NCBI GenBank assembly: GCA_964504335.1
Contig: CAZDET010000051.1
Span: forward strand, 1 to 38,514
Source of the DNA: CAZDET01 sp964504335
GTDB lineage: Bacteria > Bacteroidota > Bacteroidia > Chitinophagales > Saprospiraceae
DNA: 38,514 nt
Direction: 5' to 3'
The notes below the pieces were generated by a model. It was given only the letters and a program-made list of their open reading frames with translations, was not told the DNA's origin and ran no database searches. Position numbers and translations under genes: made by a program. Below are positions 8,194-17,473 of the stretch, one piece after another (the first letter of the stretch is position 1; each line of letters begins with the position of its first letter).

Positions 8194-9576
8194 ATGCAAA
8201 GTCAAAGTGCTCCCACACGAATCTTCGTCGTAGAAGATGACCCTATGTACCAGCGGATGGTCCGCTACGTCATGGAGCTCAATCCCGACCACGAAGTGTA
8301 CGTTTTTGGAACCGGCCAGGAATGCCTGGAAAACCTACAGCTTCATCCCGCCATAATTTCCCTCGATTACACCCTTCCCGATATGAAAGGGGAGGAGGTA
8401 TTGCGCAAGATCAAAAGCTTCAATGAACACATTGCCGTGATTATTCTCTCGGGTCAGGGAGACATCTCTACGGCGGTACACTTGCTCAAGGAAGGCGCCT
8501 ACGATTATATTACCAAGGAGGGAGAGGTGAAGGAACGCCTGAGAAAGGCCGTCGAAAACATCAAAGAACGCAAAGAGCTCCAGAAGGAGTTAGAGACCCT
8601 GCGCCAGGAAGTCTCAGCACAGTACGACTTCCAGAAAACCCTAATTGGCAACAGCCGGGCGATGCATCGGGTGTTTCGACTTCTGGAAAAAGCCGTCCAT
8701 ACCAACATCACAGTTTCGGTATACGGCGAGACGGGCACCGGTAAGGAAATGGTGGCCAAGGCCATCCACTACAACTCCCTGCGGCGGGACGGACCGTTCG
8801 TTGCGGTCAACATGGGGGCTATTCCAAGTGAATTGCTTGAAAGCGAGCTGTTCGGTTACGAAAAAGGGGCATTCACGGGGGCCAATGCCCGCAAAAAAGG
8901 GCAATTCGAACTGGCGGACAAAGGGACCCTGTTTTTGGATGAGATTGCCGAAATAGACTTGACACTACAAGCCAAACTGCTGCGGGCCCTACAGGAGCGG
9001 GAGGTGGTGCGCCTGGGCAGCGAAAAACCCGTCAAATTCGATGCCCGGATTATTATTGCCACCCACAAAGACCTGGCGGAAGAAGTGCGGCAGGGCAATT
9101 TCCGGGAAGATCTCTATTACCGCCTGCTCGGTTTGAGTGTGCAACTCCCTCCGTTGCGCGACCGCGAAAATGATATCATCATTCTGGCCCAACATTTTCT
9201 CGATAACTTCAGTAAGCATAATCAACTTGGGCAGCTGTCCCTCTCGAAGGAGGCGAAGCAGAAGTTGCTCAATTACGGATTTCCAGGCAACGTGCGCGAG
9301 CTCAAGGCTGTCATCGAATTGGCCTCGGTAATGGCCCTGAATGGCGTTGTGGGTGCGGAAGATATTCAATTTCAATCCCTGCGCCGGGAAGCGGAGTTCC
9401 TGACGCAGGAAATGACACTCGACGAGTACAAGCGCCAGATCATCCATCACTACCTGGAAAAATACGATCGGGATGTGTTGCTGGTCGCACGTAAGCTCAA
9501 TATCGGAAAGTCTACCATTTACCGCATGCTGCAGAATGAAAACAGCTCTTCCCGGATTCGGGAGGCCCTATCCTAG
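8194..9576 (+). CDS. Sigma-54-dependent response regulator, NtrC family
   Basis: 460 residues with the full three-domain layout. The receiver (about 8-125) has acidic pocket Glu14/Asp15/Asp16, phospho-acceptor Asp58 (SLDYTLPD) and Lys108. The AAA+ activator domain (about 150-395) has Walker A GETGTGKE (178-185), the sigma-54 contact loop GAFTGA (225-230), Walker B TLFLDE (245-250) and the DLYYRL arginine-finger block (306-311). A C-terminal Fis-type helix-turn-helix (about 409-447) ends in LNIGKSTIYRML. It should bind enhancer DNA and drive sigma-54 promoters when phosphorylated. It is the first gene of an operon with a FIST protein (38-base gap) and a hybrid kinase, which is its probable partner. 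Target promoters cannot be assigned from this window. Confidence 0.93.
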   Translation: MQSQSAPTRIFVVEDDPMYQRMVRYVMELNPDHEVYVFGTGQECLENLQLHPAIISLDYTLPDMKGEEVLRKIKSFNEHIAVIILSGQGDISTAVHLLKEGAYDYITKEGEVKERLRKAVENIKERKELQKELETLRQEVSAQYDFQKTLIGNSRAMHRVFRLLEKAVHTNITVSVYGETGTGKEMVAKAIHYNSLRRDGPFVAVNMGAIPSELLESELFGYEKGAFTGANARKKGQFELADKGTLFLDEIAEIDLTLQAKLLRALQEREVVRLGSEKPVKFDARIIIATHKDLAEEVRQGNFREDLYYRLLGLSVQLPPLRDRENDIIILAQHFLDNFSKHNQLGQLSLSKEAKQKLLNYGFPGNVRELKAVIELASVMALNGVVGAEDIQFQSLRREAEFLTQEMTLDEYKRQIIHHYLEKYDRDVLLVARKLNIGKSTIYRMLQNENSSSRIREALS

Positions 9577-9614
9577 TATTGCTATTTGCTATCCCCCAAA
9601 CAAAATAACCACGA

Positions 9615-10754
9615 ATGTATTTGCCATCAGTAACTCCAGACGGGCTGCGCAATGCGGTTCGTCAGTTGGCACCTTCGGAAACGGATGCCGTACTCGTACT
9701 GCTAAGCGACGAAGAAGAAATGCCGCTTACGGAAATTGTCGACTTATTACGCGCAGAGGGGGTATCGTTTTTTGGAGCTGAATTTCCCGGATTAATTGTG
9801 AATGACCGGTTGTACCACAGCGGATGTATCATCGATACCTTTCCCGCACTCCAGCCTCCTACCCTGGTAAGGGATATGGCCGATCAGGCGCAAGTCACCG
9901 CCTTATTCGAGCATGTAGATATGCAGCAGTCGAGTTGTGTGACTGGATTGACCATAATTGACGGGCTTTCCGAGCATGGGGTGTCCTTTCTGGACCGCCT
10001 GAATAATCGACTCGGAGAGCGCATTCAATTTTTCGGTGGAGGGGCTGGTAACAAGGCACTCACTTCTCGGCCCTGTCTATTTACCAATGAGGGAATTGCC
10101 GGTGATCACGGTGCCGTGGTTTGCTTTATGCGGGCAAGCAGCTCCTTGGGGGTTCGGCACGGCTACACCAAAATGCACGGGCCGATCGTAGCGACCGATA
10201 CACTCGGAAACAATGTCAAAGAACTCAACTGGGGAAATGCCCTTGATCTGTACCGGAAGGTGGTGGAAGGGGATACCAAAGAACAACTGAACAAGGAAAA
10301 CTTCTTTGCCACTTGCCAGCGCTATCCATTTGGCATGTCGCGGGAGGGGCAGGAAGATATTGTACGAGAGCCGGTGGCCTTTGATGAGACCGGAGAACTG
10401 GTGTGCCTGGCGGGAATTCCCACCAATTCGGTCTTATACATTTTGAAAGCAAATAAAGACCAACTCATCGGCGCGGCAAGACAGGCGGCCCACGATGCGA
10501 GCCTGGGGTTTGATCCGCGGGCGACCTGGTCGAAAACGATGGTGTTTGATTGTGTTTCCAGGCCCCATCAACTCGACGAAGACTTCGCACTGGAATTGTC
10601 CTCCATCAAGGAAGAGTCAGGCAATTCAGAAGTGTTTGGGGTGTTGAGTATCGGCGAAATTTCCACCCTCGGACAGGGGACGCTTGAATTATTTAACGAA
10701 ACGGTGGTGGTCGGCCACCTATTTGGACAGGAAAAACCATGCCAGAGCAACTAA
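9615..10754 (+). CDS. FIST N/C domain sensory protein
   Basis: 379 residues. An N-terminal FIST-type segment (about 20-205) and a FIST_C region (about 225-360) are recognisable from the patterns QSSCVTGLTIIDGLSEHG, FFGGGAGNKAL, NDRLYHSG, REPVAFDETGELVCLAGIP, and a final GVLSIGEISTLGQGTLELFNETVVVG. FIST domains are predicted small-ligand sensors (probably amino acids or metabolites) that usually sit beside or within signalling proteins. There is no signal peptide or membrane segment, so it is cytoplasmic. Its last 16 bases overlap the start of the hybrid kinase gene, which suggests translational coupling, and it most likely feeds ligand information to that kinase. The ligand is unknown. Confidence 0.85.
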   Translation: MYLPSVTPDGLRNAVRQLAPSETDAVLVLLSDEEEMPLTEIVDLLRAEGVSFFGAEFPGLIVNDRLYHSGCIIDTFPALQPPTLVRDMADQAQVTALFEHVDMQQSSCVTGLTIIDGLSEHGVSFLDRLNNRLGERIQFFGGGAGNKALTSRPCLFTNEGIAGDHGAVVCFMRASSSLGVRHGYTKMHGPIVATDTLGNNVKELNWGNALDLYRKVVEGDTKEQLNKENFFATCQRYPFGMSREGQEDIVREPVAFDETGELVCLAGIPTNSVLYILKANKDQLIGAARQAAHDASLGFDPRATWSKTMVFDCVSRPHQLDEDFALELSSIKEESGNSEVFGVLSIGEISTLGQGTLELFNETVVVGHLFGQEKPCQSN

Positions 10755-13700
10755 GAATCATCAAGGACATGGCGCTGCTCTATGAGTTGTCGCTGGCGGC
10801 GGGCAGTTCCCTTGATATCAAGGACAATTGCCGGCAATTTTTAAAGGTGCTGAGTGCCCGCAAGTCGCTGACCTACGCGTCAATCTGGCTACGGGAGCAT
10901 CCGGAAGATCAGGCGGGGGATTTTGTGCTGGAGTACGGCACGCCCACCTTTCGGGTTTCGGAGCGCCGAATGCCGGACACCCATCCCGCAATTGAGCAAA
11001 TCGATCGGGAGGGGTTTTGGTCGATATCGGATCAGCATCCCCTTTGGTCGGAGTGCATTCACGAGAGTTCCATTGAGGGCGGAGCCTATGCCTTTCTCAA
11101 ATTGCGCGATTTGGGCTTCATCAAGATGTATTCGGCCACCCGTCGGGAAGCGTATAGCGATTTGGAACTCCGACAGTTGCGGGCGGTAGTCGACAAATTT
11201 GCCGTGACGCTGGAGGGCAGTCTCAGCTACGAAAAGCTGCGCTTCGAAACGGAAGCACGTCGACGGGCGCAGGCGAATGCGGAGCGCACCAAATACCGTC
11301 TGCAGCAGGTGATCGACAGCGCGATGGATGGTGTCATTACCATCGATCAGGAAGGAATGGTGGTAGCGTGGAACAAAATGGCGGAGCAAATTTTCGGCTG
11401 GACGGCTGAGGAAGTCATGGGGAAGGAGCTCAGTAAATTGATCGTTCCGCACGAATTTCGCGAGGCCCACGACCGCGGGATGCGCCACTTCCTGGCGACG
11501 GGAGAAGGGCCAGTGCTGAATAAGCGCATCGAAATCGTCGCATTGAATCGCAAGGGAGAGACGTTTCCGGTCGAATTGTCGATTGCGCCGCTGAAATTGC
11601 AGGATGGTTATCGCTTCAATGCCTTTATCCGGGACATATCTCAGCAAAAGTCCGATGAGGCACACGTGAAGCGCACCCAGATTCGACTGCAATCCCTCAT
11701 TCAGAATATGCAGGCGGGCATCTTACTGGAAGACGAGAACCGGCGCGTCGTACTGACCAATCAGTATTTCTGCGATTTGTTCCAAATTCCAATGGCTCCC
11801 CACGAAATGATCGGGATGGATTGCTCTGAAACGGCCGAACATACCAAGGATCTGTTCGTCGAATCGGAAAAATTCGTAGCGAATTTAGAGCGCTTGCTGA
11901 CGCGTCGGCGCTTGCGCGTCAATGAGCCCATTGCCATGAAAGACGGGCGCCAGCTCGAACGGGATTACATCCCCTTGATTTCGGACGGCCGCTACCTCGG
12001 CCATCTCTGGCTCTACCGCGATATGACGGAGCGCTACCGTTCTCAGGAGGCCCTGCGCCGCAGTGAAGAAAAATACCGCGGGATTCTCGAAAACCTCGAC
12101 CTCGGCCTCATGGAGGTCAATGCCAATAATCGCATTGTTCGGGCCTACCACCGCTTCTGCGAAATGACCGGATACACGGAAGAAGAGCTGCTCGGACAGG
12201 ATGCTGACGAAGTGTTCGTGCCGGAGGATGCTCAGGAAATCATCGATGAACAAAACCGGCAACGCCTACAAGGAAAGTCGGGGGTTTACGAAATGCGCCT
12301 GCGACGAAAAGACGGCTCCCTGATCTACGTGCTGGTGGGCGGAGCGCCGATTTTCAACGAACACGATCAGGTGGTTGGATCTATTGGAGTCCACTACGAT
12401 GTGACGCAGCAGAAGCTTCTCGCCAAACAGCTCGAACAAGCCAAAAAAGACGCCGATCATGCGCGCATCACCGAGCGGCAGTTTCTGGCCAACATGAGCC
12501 ACGAAATTCGCACGCCCATGAATGCCGTAATCGGAATGACGCACTTGCTGTACAATACGAAAATCGATGAGCGGCAGAAAGAATACCTGGACGCCCTGCG
12601 CTTTTCCGCCGATAGCCTGTTGGGATTGATCAACAACATCCTCGATCTCTCGAAGATTGAAGCCGGAGAGTTGACGTTCGAAGACCGGGAATTTGATCTG
12701 GCCAAGATCATGAAGAATCTCCGCCAGACCTTCCAGTTCAAGCTCCGGGAAAAGCCGGTGAGTGTGATCATGGATTTTGATTTGGCCATTGCCAACCGAG
12801 TCATCAGCGACCCTACCCGGCTGACCCAAATACTGACGAATCTGCTCGGAAACGCCAGCAAATTTACGGACCGTGGTACCATCGGTATCCACGCAAAATT
12901 GCTCGAAAGTACGCCGGAGCGGTATTTGATTGAATTTCGCGTTTCGGATACCGGAATCGGTATTCCACCGAACAAGCTCGACGCGATCTTTCAAAATTTC
13001 AAACAGGCGGATATTAAAATTACCCGCAAATACGGGGGGACGGGCCTGGGCTTGTCGATTGTCAAGCAACTTGTGGAAATGCAAAACGGGACGATTCGGG
13101 CGGAAAGCCAGCCCGGCGTCGGCTCTACGTTTATCGTGGTAATGCCTATGCGCAACAGTGGCGTTCGGGCACTGGAAGATGATGATTTACCAATTATTAA
13201 TGAAGATGAAATCGAGGATATGGTCAAGGATTTGAGTTTTCTCGTTGCGGAAGACAACCTCATGAATCAGAAGCTGATTTCCCGCATCCTCGAGAACTGG
13301 GGAGCTGAATACCACATCGCTGCGGATGGCCAGCAAGCACTTCGTGCTTCGGAAAAAAAGCAGTACGACGTGGTGCTGATGGATATTCATATGCCCGTAA
13401 TGGACGGCTGTGAAACCACCGAGGCCATTCGCAGCAATCCCGACAATCCCAACTTCCAAACGCCCATCATTGCCTTAACCGCTGCGGCCCTGCTCGAAGA
13501 AAAGAACCGGGCTTTGGCTTCCGGAATGCAGGATTTTCTCACAAAGCCTTTCAGCCCGGATAACCTGCGGGAAGTAGTGTTCAAATTCATTAAAGAGGGC
13601 ACCGATCAACTGGCCGTACCCCAGAAAATGCTGGGAAATCAGGAAGCGTCGGAGGTCAAGATCGACTTGAGCTACCTGTACGAGTTTAGCGGGAACGACA

Positions 13701-14002
13701 AGTTTTTTGTAAAGGATATGCTCGAAACCTTCATCAAGGAAACCCCGGTGGCAATGGACAAGCTACGGACCTTCCTGTCGGATGGGGAGTGGACCCAGAT
13801 GTACCGGACAGTGCACAGCATGAAGCCCAACCTGATGATGTTGGGCATGAAAGACCAGGAGAAAAATGCTCAGGAAATGGAGGAAATTCTGAAAAAAGAA
13901 AGCCACAATCCGGAAGAATTGGGTGTGCGTATTCACCGGCTAGGCCGTGATTTGGCTACGGCTTTGCCCGAATTGCGGACGATGCTGCGGTCCATCGAGT
14001 AA
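10739..14002 (+). CDS. Soluble PAS hybrid histidine kinase with receiver and HPt domains
   Basis: 1087 residues without any membrane segment. Order: GAF-like N-terminal domain (about 10-165), coiled linker (165-190), three PAS domains (about 187-305, 313-435 and 445-560), HisKA with phospho-acceptor His588 in the block MSHEIRTPMN, and HATPase_c with N-box Asn705, DTGIG (737-741) and GGTGLGL (766-772). A receiver follows with Asp882 (MDIHMPVMDG) and Lys936, then a C-terminal HPt domain with His1026 in VHSMKPN. All catalytic residues for a four-step phosphorelay are present. It probably phosphorylates the NtrC-type regulator of the same operon and possibly the lone receivers further along. Input is likely cytoplasmic (redox, metabolite or the FIST partner). 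It ends at a bidirectional terminator. Confidence 0.93.
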   Translation: MPEQLRIIKDMALLYELSLAAGSSLDIKDNCRQFLKVLSARKSLTYASIWLREHPEDQAGDFVLEYGTPTFRVSERRMPDTHPAIEQIDREGFWSISDQHPLWSECIHESSIEGGAYAFLKLRDLGFIKMYSATRREAYSDLELRQLRAVVDKFAVTLEGSLSYEKLRFETEARRRAQANAERTKYRLQQVIDSAMDGVITIDQEGMVVAWNKMAEQIFGWTAEEVMGKELSKLIVPHEFREAHDRGMRHFLATGEGPVLNKRIEIVALNRKGETFPVELSIAPLKLQDGYRFNAFIRDISQQKSDEAHVKRTQIRLQSLIQNMQAGILLEDENRRVVLTNQYFCDLFQIPMAPHEMIGMDCSETAEHTKDLFVESEKFVANLERLLTRRRLRVNEPIAMKDGRQLERDYIPLISDGRYLGHLWLYRDMTERYRSQEALRRSEEKYRGILENLDLGLMEVNANNRIVRAYHRFCEMTGYTEEELLGQDADEVFVPEDAQEIIDEQNRQRLQGKSGVYEMRLRRKDGSLIYVLVGGAPIFNEHDQVVGSIGVHYDVTQQKLLAKQLEQAKKDADHARITERQFLANMSHEIRTPMNAVIGMTHLLYNTKIDERQKEYLDALRFSADSLLGLINNILDLSKIEAGELTFEDREFDLAKIMKNLRQTFQFKLREKPVSVIMDFDLAIANRVISDPTRLTQILTNLLGNASKFTDRGTIGIHAKLLESTPERYLIEFRVSDTGIGIPPNKLDAIFQNFKQADIKITRKYGGTGLGLSIVKQLVEMQNGTIRAESQPGVGSTFIVVMPMRNSGVRALEDDDLPIINEDEIEDMVKDLSFLVAEDNLMNQKLISRILENWGAEYHIAADGQQALRASEKKQYDVVLMDIHMPVMDGCETTEAIRSNPDNPNFQTPIIALTAAALLEEKNRALASGMQDFLTKPFSPDNLREVVFKFIKEGTDQLAVPQKMLGNQEASEVKIDLSYLYEFSGNDKFFVKDMLETFIKETPVAMDKLRTFLSDGEWTQMYRTVHSMKPNLMMLGMKDQEKNAQEMEEILKKESHNPEELGVRIHRLGRDLATALPELRTMLRSIE

Positions 14003-14025
14003 TTTCAGTTTTGATACTTGAAAGT

Positions 14026-14066
14026 GAAAAGAGCGGCTCCTGTCAAAATTGGAGCCGCTCTTTTTC
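14026..14066. terminator. Bidirectional rho-independent terminator
   Basis: The GC-rich stem AGAGCGGCTCC (14030-14040) pairs perfectly with GGAGCCGCTCT (14051-14061) around a 10-base loop. It has a T-run on the right and an A-run on the left. It lies in the 66-base gap between the stop codons of the convergent hybrid kinase (+) and beta-helix protein (-) genes and should terminate both. Confidence 0.92.
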
Positions 14067-14068
14067 AT

Positions 14069-15784
14069 TTACCAGGATCTTCTGAGTTTACGGCGCAATT
14101 GTCGTAGCTTTCTTCTTCTTTTCGGTCGGTTGTTATTGATTTCTTCCGTTATGTTTTCTTCGGTATCCTTGTACACGTTGGGGTCATCCTCTAAATTAAG
14201 AGCAGGTGGGCCATCCATGTAACCGCTGAATTCCAGGCTGGCATCGAATATCCAGCTGGGTTCTCGACGTGACTTGTTCGACGGTTTTTCGCCTCCTTCT
14301 TCGGTGGTAATGGATTTCATTAATACTGATCCGCTTACATCGAGTGAAAGGCTGACTACTTCGTTATCAATTTCGTAGTTGGAGGTATCCCCACTGTACA
14401 GAAATTCGATGGGGGCATCGATAGTATTGTCTATGAATAGCAGCGTATCGATTGGAACGGGGGTATCCGGCAGGAAGTTTTCCGGTGTTTTTACGTTGTC
14501 TAATAAATAGAGGGCCTCTTCGCCGCACGTAATAGAATTGCCGAATAATTCAACTTTCATAGTGGAATCGGTGTGCAGGTAGGCGGTGGTCCCAGTGGGC
14601 AGGTAATTCGGTTCGGTGCGCATGAAAATACCTCCCGTAGAGGGAGCGTAAATAGTATTGTTGTAGAAGCGCGTATCGCTGAATGGGTAGATTTGCACAC
14701 TCCCTCCCAATCCATTGACCTCTTTGGTATAGTTGTGAAAGGCTTCTCCCGCAAAGCCGGAACTCAACACCAGCCCAAAACCGTGCCAGTTGAGCCCTTC
14801 CTTACCGCTGCCGATCATGACATTATCGTGTACTACGGCTGCACTATCCGCGCAGCCGATCTGGATGCCGTCCCATTCGCAATCGATCAATTCATTGCGG
14901 TATACCTGCAGATCCTTGAACGAGTGTGCGTAGGGAGCATTGGCAAACGCCTGCCGGTTGCCCGCCCAGTAATAGGTATAACGCCCAATGTAAAATCCTT
15001 CCAACTGGCACCCGGCCACGCGGTTGTTGTGTACACGAAAGCCCGAATAACTATTCGACGTTCGGTCGAGGCCGTCGTTTTTCAGCAGCATGCCGTGTTG
15101 GGCGGATTGCAGAATTTCCACCCCGCTTATTTCGAGATGATCGTTCTCCTGTACGGTGGCGATACCGTGGCCGATGACGCGAATGCCGTACTTGGTAGAT
15201 GGATGGCCATTTCCTGTAAAGGTTAAATGCTGATTGTCGATAAACAAAATGGAATGACCGTGGGGATTATTGGCCTGGATAGTGACGAGGCTGTCTCCGT
15301 TAGTCAGATAGATCGGTTGCGCTGCCGTGCCCCGGGCGTGTTTGATGTACACCTTCCATTCCGTAAAAGTGCCGGTTAAGTGGACCACGCTCCCCGGGGG
15401 AACATTGCCTAGTTTAATCTGATTGCCTCCGGGCAGGTTCGCTAAATCGAAGGTGAAATCCGGCTGCGATAGATCCGGATATACCGTAATCATACTGCGA
15501 ATGGTATCCGTACGGTTACCATTGGAATAGACAATGGTCTTTTGGCCCGGATTTGACCAACTCACCGAAGGATTGACGCTCGTTGAATCGCCGGTGCCAC
15601 CGTCGAATGACCAGGAGTGCGTTTGTGAGGAGGTATCGCCAATCAAAGTTAGTGACTGACCGACCTGGCACACGTAGGTGTCGTTAAGGCTTTTGGCTAG
15701 GCGATCGGTTTCGAATTGTTGGGCCTGAAGTAAGGGAAATCCGCACAGGCAGATTGCCAGCTGAAATAGGGTTGATAGACGCAT
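14069..15784 (-). CDS. Secreted right-handed beta-helix protein with PKD-like domain and Arg-rich tail
   Basis: 571 residues. A signal peptide (1-21, ending LLQAQ) leads into a PKD-like domain (about 36-103; GDTSSQTHSWSFDGG ... VSWSNPGQKTIVY). A parallel beta-helix follows (about 120-470), with repeated short turns such as HLEISGVEILQSAQHG, FRVHNNRVAGCQLEG, LQVYRNELIDCEWDGIQIG and DTRFYNNTIYAPSTGGI. This fold is common in polysaccharide lyases, hydrolases and adhesins, but no lyase catalytic set can be named. The C-terminus lacks a T9SS sorting domain and instead ends in about 20 residues dominated by Arg and Lys (552-571). It is the second gene after the lamin-tail protein (39-base gap) on the minus strand, so the two are probably co-transcribed. 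Role unknown; extracellular carbohydrate binding or modification is a guess. Confidence 0.8.
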   Translation of the reverse strand: MRLSTLFQLAICLCGFPLLQAQQFETDRLAKSLNDTYVCQVGQSLTLIGDTSSQTHSWSFDGGTGDSTSVNPSVSWSNPGQKTIVYSNGNRTDTIRSMITVYPDLSQPDFTFDLANLPGGNQIKLGNVPPGSVVHLTGTFTEWKVYIKHARGTAAQPIYLTNGDSLVTIQANNPHGHSILFIDNQHLTFTGNGHPSTKYGIRVIGHGIATVQENDHLEISGVEILQSAQHGMLLKNDGLDRTSNSYSGFRVHNNRVAGCQLEGFYIGRYTYYWAGNRQAFANAPYAHSFKDLQVYRNELIDCEWDGIQIGCADSAAVVHDNVMIGSGKEGLNWHGFGLVLSSGFAGEAFHNYTKEVNGLGGSVQIYPFSDTRFYNNTIYAPSTGGIFMRTEPNYLPTGTTAYLHTDSTMKVELFGNSITCGEEALYLLDNVKTPENFLPDTPVPIDTLLFIDNTIDAPIEFLYSGDTSNYEIDNEVVSLSLDVSGSVLMKSITTEEGGEKPSNKSRREPSWIFDASLEFSGYMDGPPALNLEDDPNVYKDTEENITEEINNNRPKRRRKLRQLRRKLRRSW

Positions 15785-15823
15785 GGGACTATTTATAGTT
15801 AGTAGGATTTAGGTAGGATCGAG

Positions 15824-16666
15824 TTATTGCTTGAAGAAAGAAGTCGATTGCCGGCTGGGGCCAGATTGATAGTCGATGTAGTACAGGCCCCTAGGAAGGG
15901 AGGAAACATCCCATTCGAGGAAAGATTGTAGTACGGGCGTAGTGCGAAGAACTCGTCCGGAGGTATTGATTAGTCGTAGTGTATTCCCAATTTCTAAGCC
16001 ATGTATCGTTACATTCAATTGGGCGGGGTTTGGGAACAGCTCGAGGGTTAGGCCGTCGGTTGCTTCCTCTTCGATCTGCGCTTTAGGTTGAAAATCCAGA
16101 GAACTAGCCGTTTCCAGCATCTTGGCGGGTTGGATAATCCAGTTGGAGAGGTAGAAATGCTTGAAGTTCCATTCGGTACTTGGAGAACGCAGACAAACCC
16201 CCGTTACTTGTTGGTCTTCAGGGAGCTCAGTCCATCGATCCCAGTAGACCTCATCAAGCACTCCGTAGGACGCGGCTACGAGCTGTAGGCTGGTCCAGGA
16301 GTCACTCTGATGCTCGTTTGGGTGGGAAAGCCAGTCCCACACGCCAGCAAGGGCAGGTATTTCGAGGGAACGGATGGCCATTCGACTTCCAAAGCTGGTC
16401 AGGTCGGAGGTCAACAGGACGGAATCGCCGGGTTCCAACCATATGGCCTCCGAAGTTAGAGAATGGGCCGATTCAAAATCCAGGCGCAAGGAAAGGCGGG
16501 CCAAATTGACGGCCTGTGGGCCTGTGTTGCGCACCTTGATAAAGTCGGGAGTCATTGCACCTTGATCAAGGGAAATTTCGAAAATCTGGACGTGGGGTCG
16601 ATCGGCAGCCTGAATCGATTGTACGGCACACAGGATCACCAAGCTAAGGAATAGCCAATTCTTCAT
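15824..16666 (-). CDS. Secreted lamin-tail-like protein with T9SS type A sorting domain
   Basis: 280 residues with a signal peptide (about 1-20, ending IQAA). Residues 25-180 resemble a lamin-tail (LTD) beta-sandwich: an opening VQIFEISLDQGAMTPDFIKVRNTG, then EPGDSVLLTSDL and a DEVYWDRW strand. Residues about 208-280 are a T9SS type A sorting domain (LELFPNPAQLNVTIHG, then RLINTSGRVLRT, LPRGLYYIDY). Predicted to be exported through T9SS and to act at the surface or in the medium; no enzymatic motif is visible. First gene of a two-gene minus-strand unit with the beta-helix protein, whose own export may be coordinated with it. Confidence 0.78.
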   Translation of the reverse strand: MKNWLFLSLVILCAVQSIQAADRPHVQIFEISLDQGAMTPDFIKVRNTGPQAVNLARLSLRLDFESAHSLTSEAIWLEPGDSVLLTSDLTSFGSRMAIRSLEIPALAGVWDWLSHPNEHQSDSWTSLQLVAASYGVLDEVYWDRWTELPEDQQVTGVCLRSPSTEWNFKHFYLSNWIIQPAKMLETASSLDFQPKAQIEEEATDGLTLELFPNPAQLNVTIHGLEIGNTLRLINTSGRVLRTTPVLQSFLEWDVSSLPRGLYYIDYQSGPSRQSTSFFKQ

Positions 16667-17058
16667 ACAATGGTTTTTGAGATCTAGAATACAATCAAAC
16701 GGGAGGAATTTCCGAGTACAACCGGAATGGCCTCATGATGGGCGGACAACTTGCTAATAGCTAAAATGGGAAAGGCTATGTTTGAAAAGGTAAGTGGAGG
16801 GACCCAGGGAAAAGACTAGAGATGCTTAAATATGCGTACAGTGCAAATATCGAAACGATTGTGAATTATATTGATATGTTTTAATGTATTTAACGTTTTT
16901 AATCAATAAATTTAACATCCTTCATGTAACAATCGAAAGATTTCAAACAATATAGTAGTTTTTAAAATGTGTAGTACTTTTTTAAGGCAGCCTGGCGTTT
17001 AATGAATCCTGCTCACCGTGTACCATATCATCCCTTACAGATAAACTACTGCTAGTCT
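16667..17058. other. 392-base intergenic region, AT-rich core
   Basis: Divergent spacer between the lamin-tail protein gene (minus) and a lone receiver gene (plus). The core, about 16840-16985, is clearly richer in A and T than its surroundings. No ORF with coding character, no strong hairpin and no full TTTG/TAnnTTTG promoter pair was found. Promoters for both genes are expected here but cannot be placed. Confidence 0.6.
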
Positions 17059-17469
17059 ATGTCCGATCAGATAATCTGGATCGTTGATGACGACCCCATG
17101 TACCGGACGCTTTGTACTCGTCAGATTAATCAACTCCTTCCATCGGCACGCGTAACGACCTACGAGGATGGTACCGACTGCCTGGATGCCCTTGTGCAGG
17201 TTAGCCGGGGGGAGTTGGAGGCACCGGATTTGGTGCTGCTGGATAGTCAGATGCCCTACATGGACGGATGGGAACTCCTCGAAGCTGCCCGGTTGATCCT
17301 GACCGAGGTATTCGATTTGCCCCGAATCGCCATGATTAGTGCAGCTACGAAGAAAACGGATCGCCTGCGGATGGAAGCGCATCCGGGAGTTTGGGGCTTT
17401 TTCGATAAGCCCTTGAGTATGGCTAACCTACAGTATATGATAGACCACTTCCAATTGACACCGGCTTAG
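17059..17469 (+). CDS. Stand-alone receiver-domain response regulator
   Basis: 136 residues, one CheY-like receiver and no output domain. The acidic pocket Asp10/Asp11/Asp12 (IVDDDP), phospho-acceptor Asp62 (LLDSQMPYMDG), Ser94 and Lys117 (FFDKPLS) are all present, so it should be phosphorylatable. It is a single gene, convergent with the sulfotransferase gene: the stop codons are four bases apart. Its N-terminal WIVDDDPMYR resembles the VVEDDPMYQR of the NtrC-type regulator at 8194, hinting at related partners. Likely roles are a phosphate shuttle or sink in a relay, or a protein-interaction switch. Confidence 0.9.
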   Translation: MSDQIIWIVDDDPMYRTLCTRQINQLLPSARVTTYEDGTDCLDALVQVSRGELEAPDLVLLDSQMPYMDGWELLEAARLILTEVFDLPRIAMISAATKKTDRLRMEAHPGVWGFFDKPLSMANLQYMIDHFQLTPA

Positions 17470-17473
17470 AAGC

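Noticed and set aside
7962..8240. 92-codon open frame on the plus strand in the spacer before the NtrC-type gene
   Set aside because: Runs into the regulator gene in another frame, has no hydrophobic or domain pattern, and spans the palindrome; treated as spacer.
10889..11692. 267-codon open frame on the minus strand
   Set aside because: Antisense shadow of the hybrid kinase gene with no domain signature.
12266..13084. 272-codon open frame on the minus strand
   Set aside because: Antisense to the HisKA/HATPase region of the kinase; composition explained by the coding strand.
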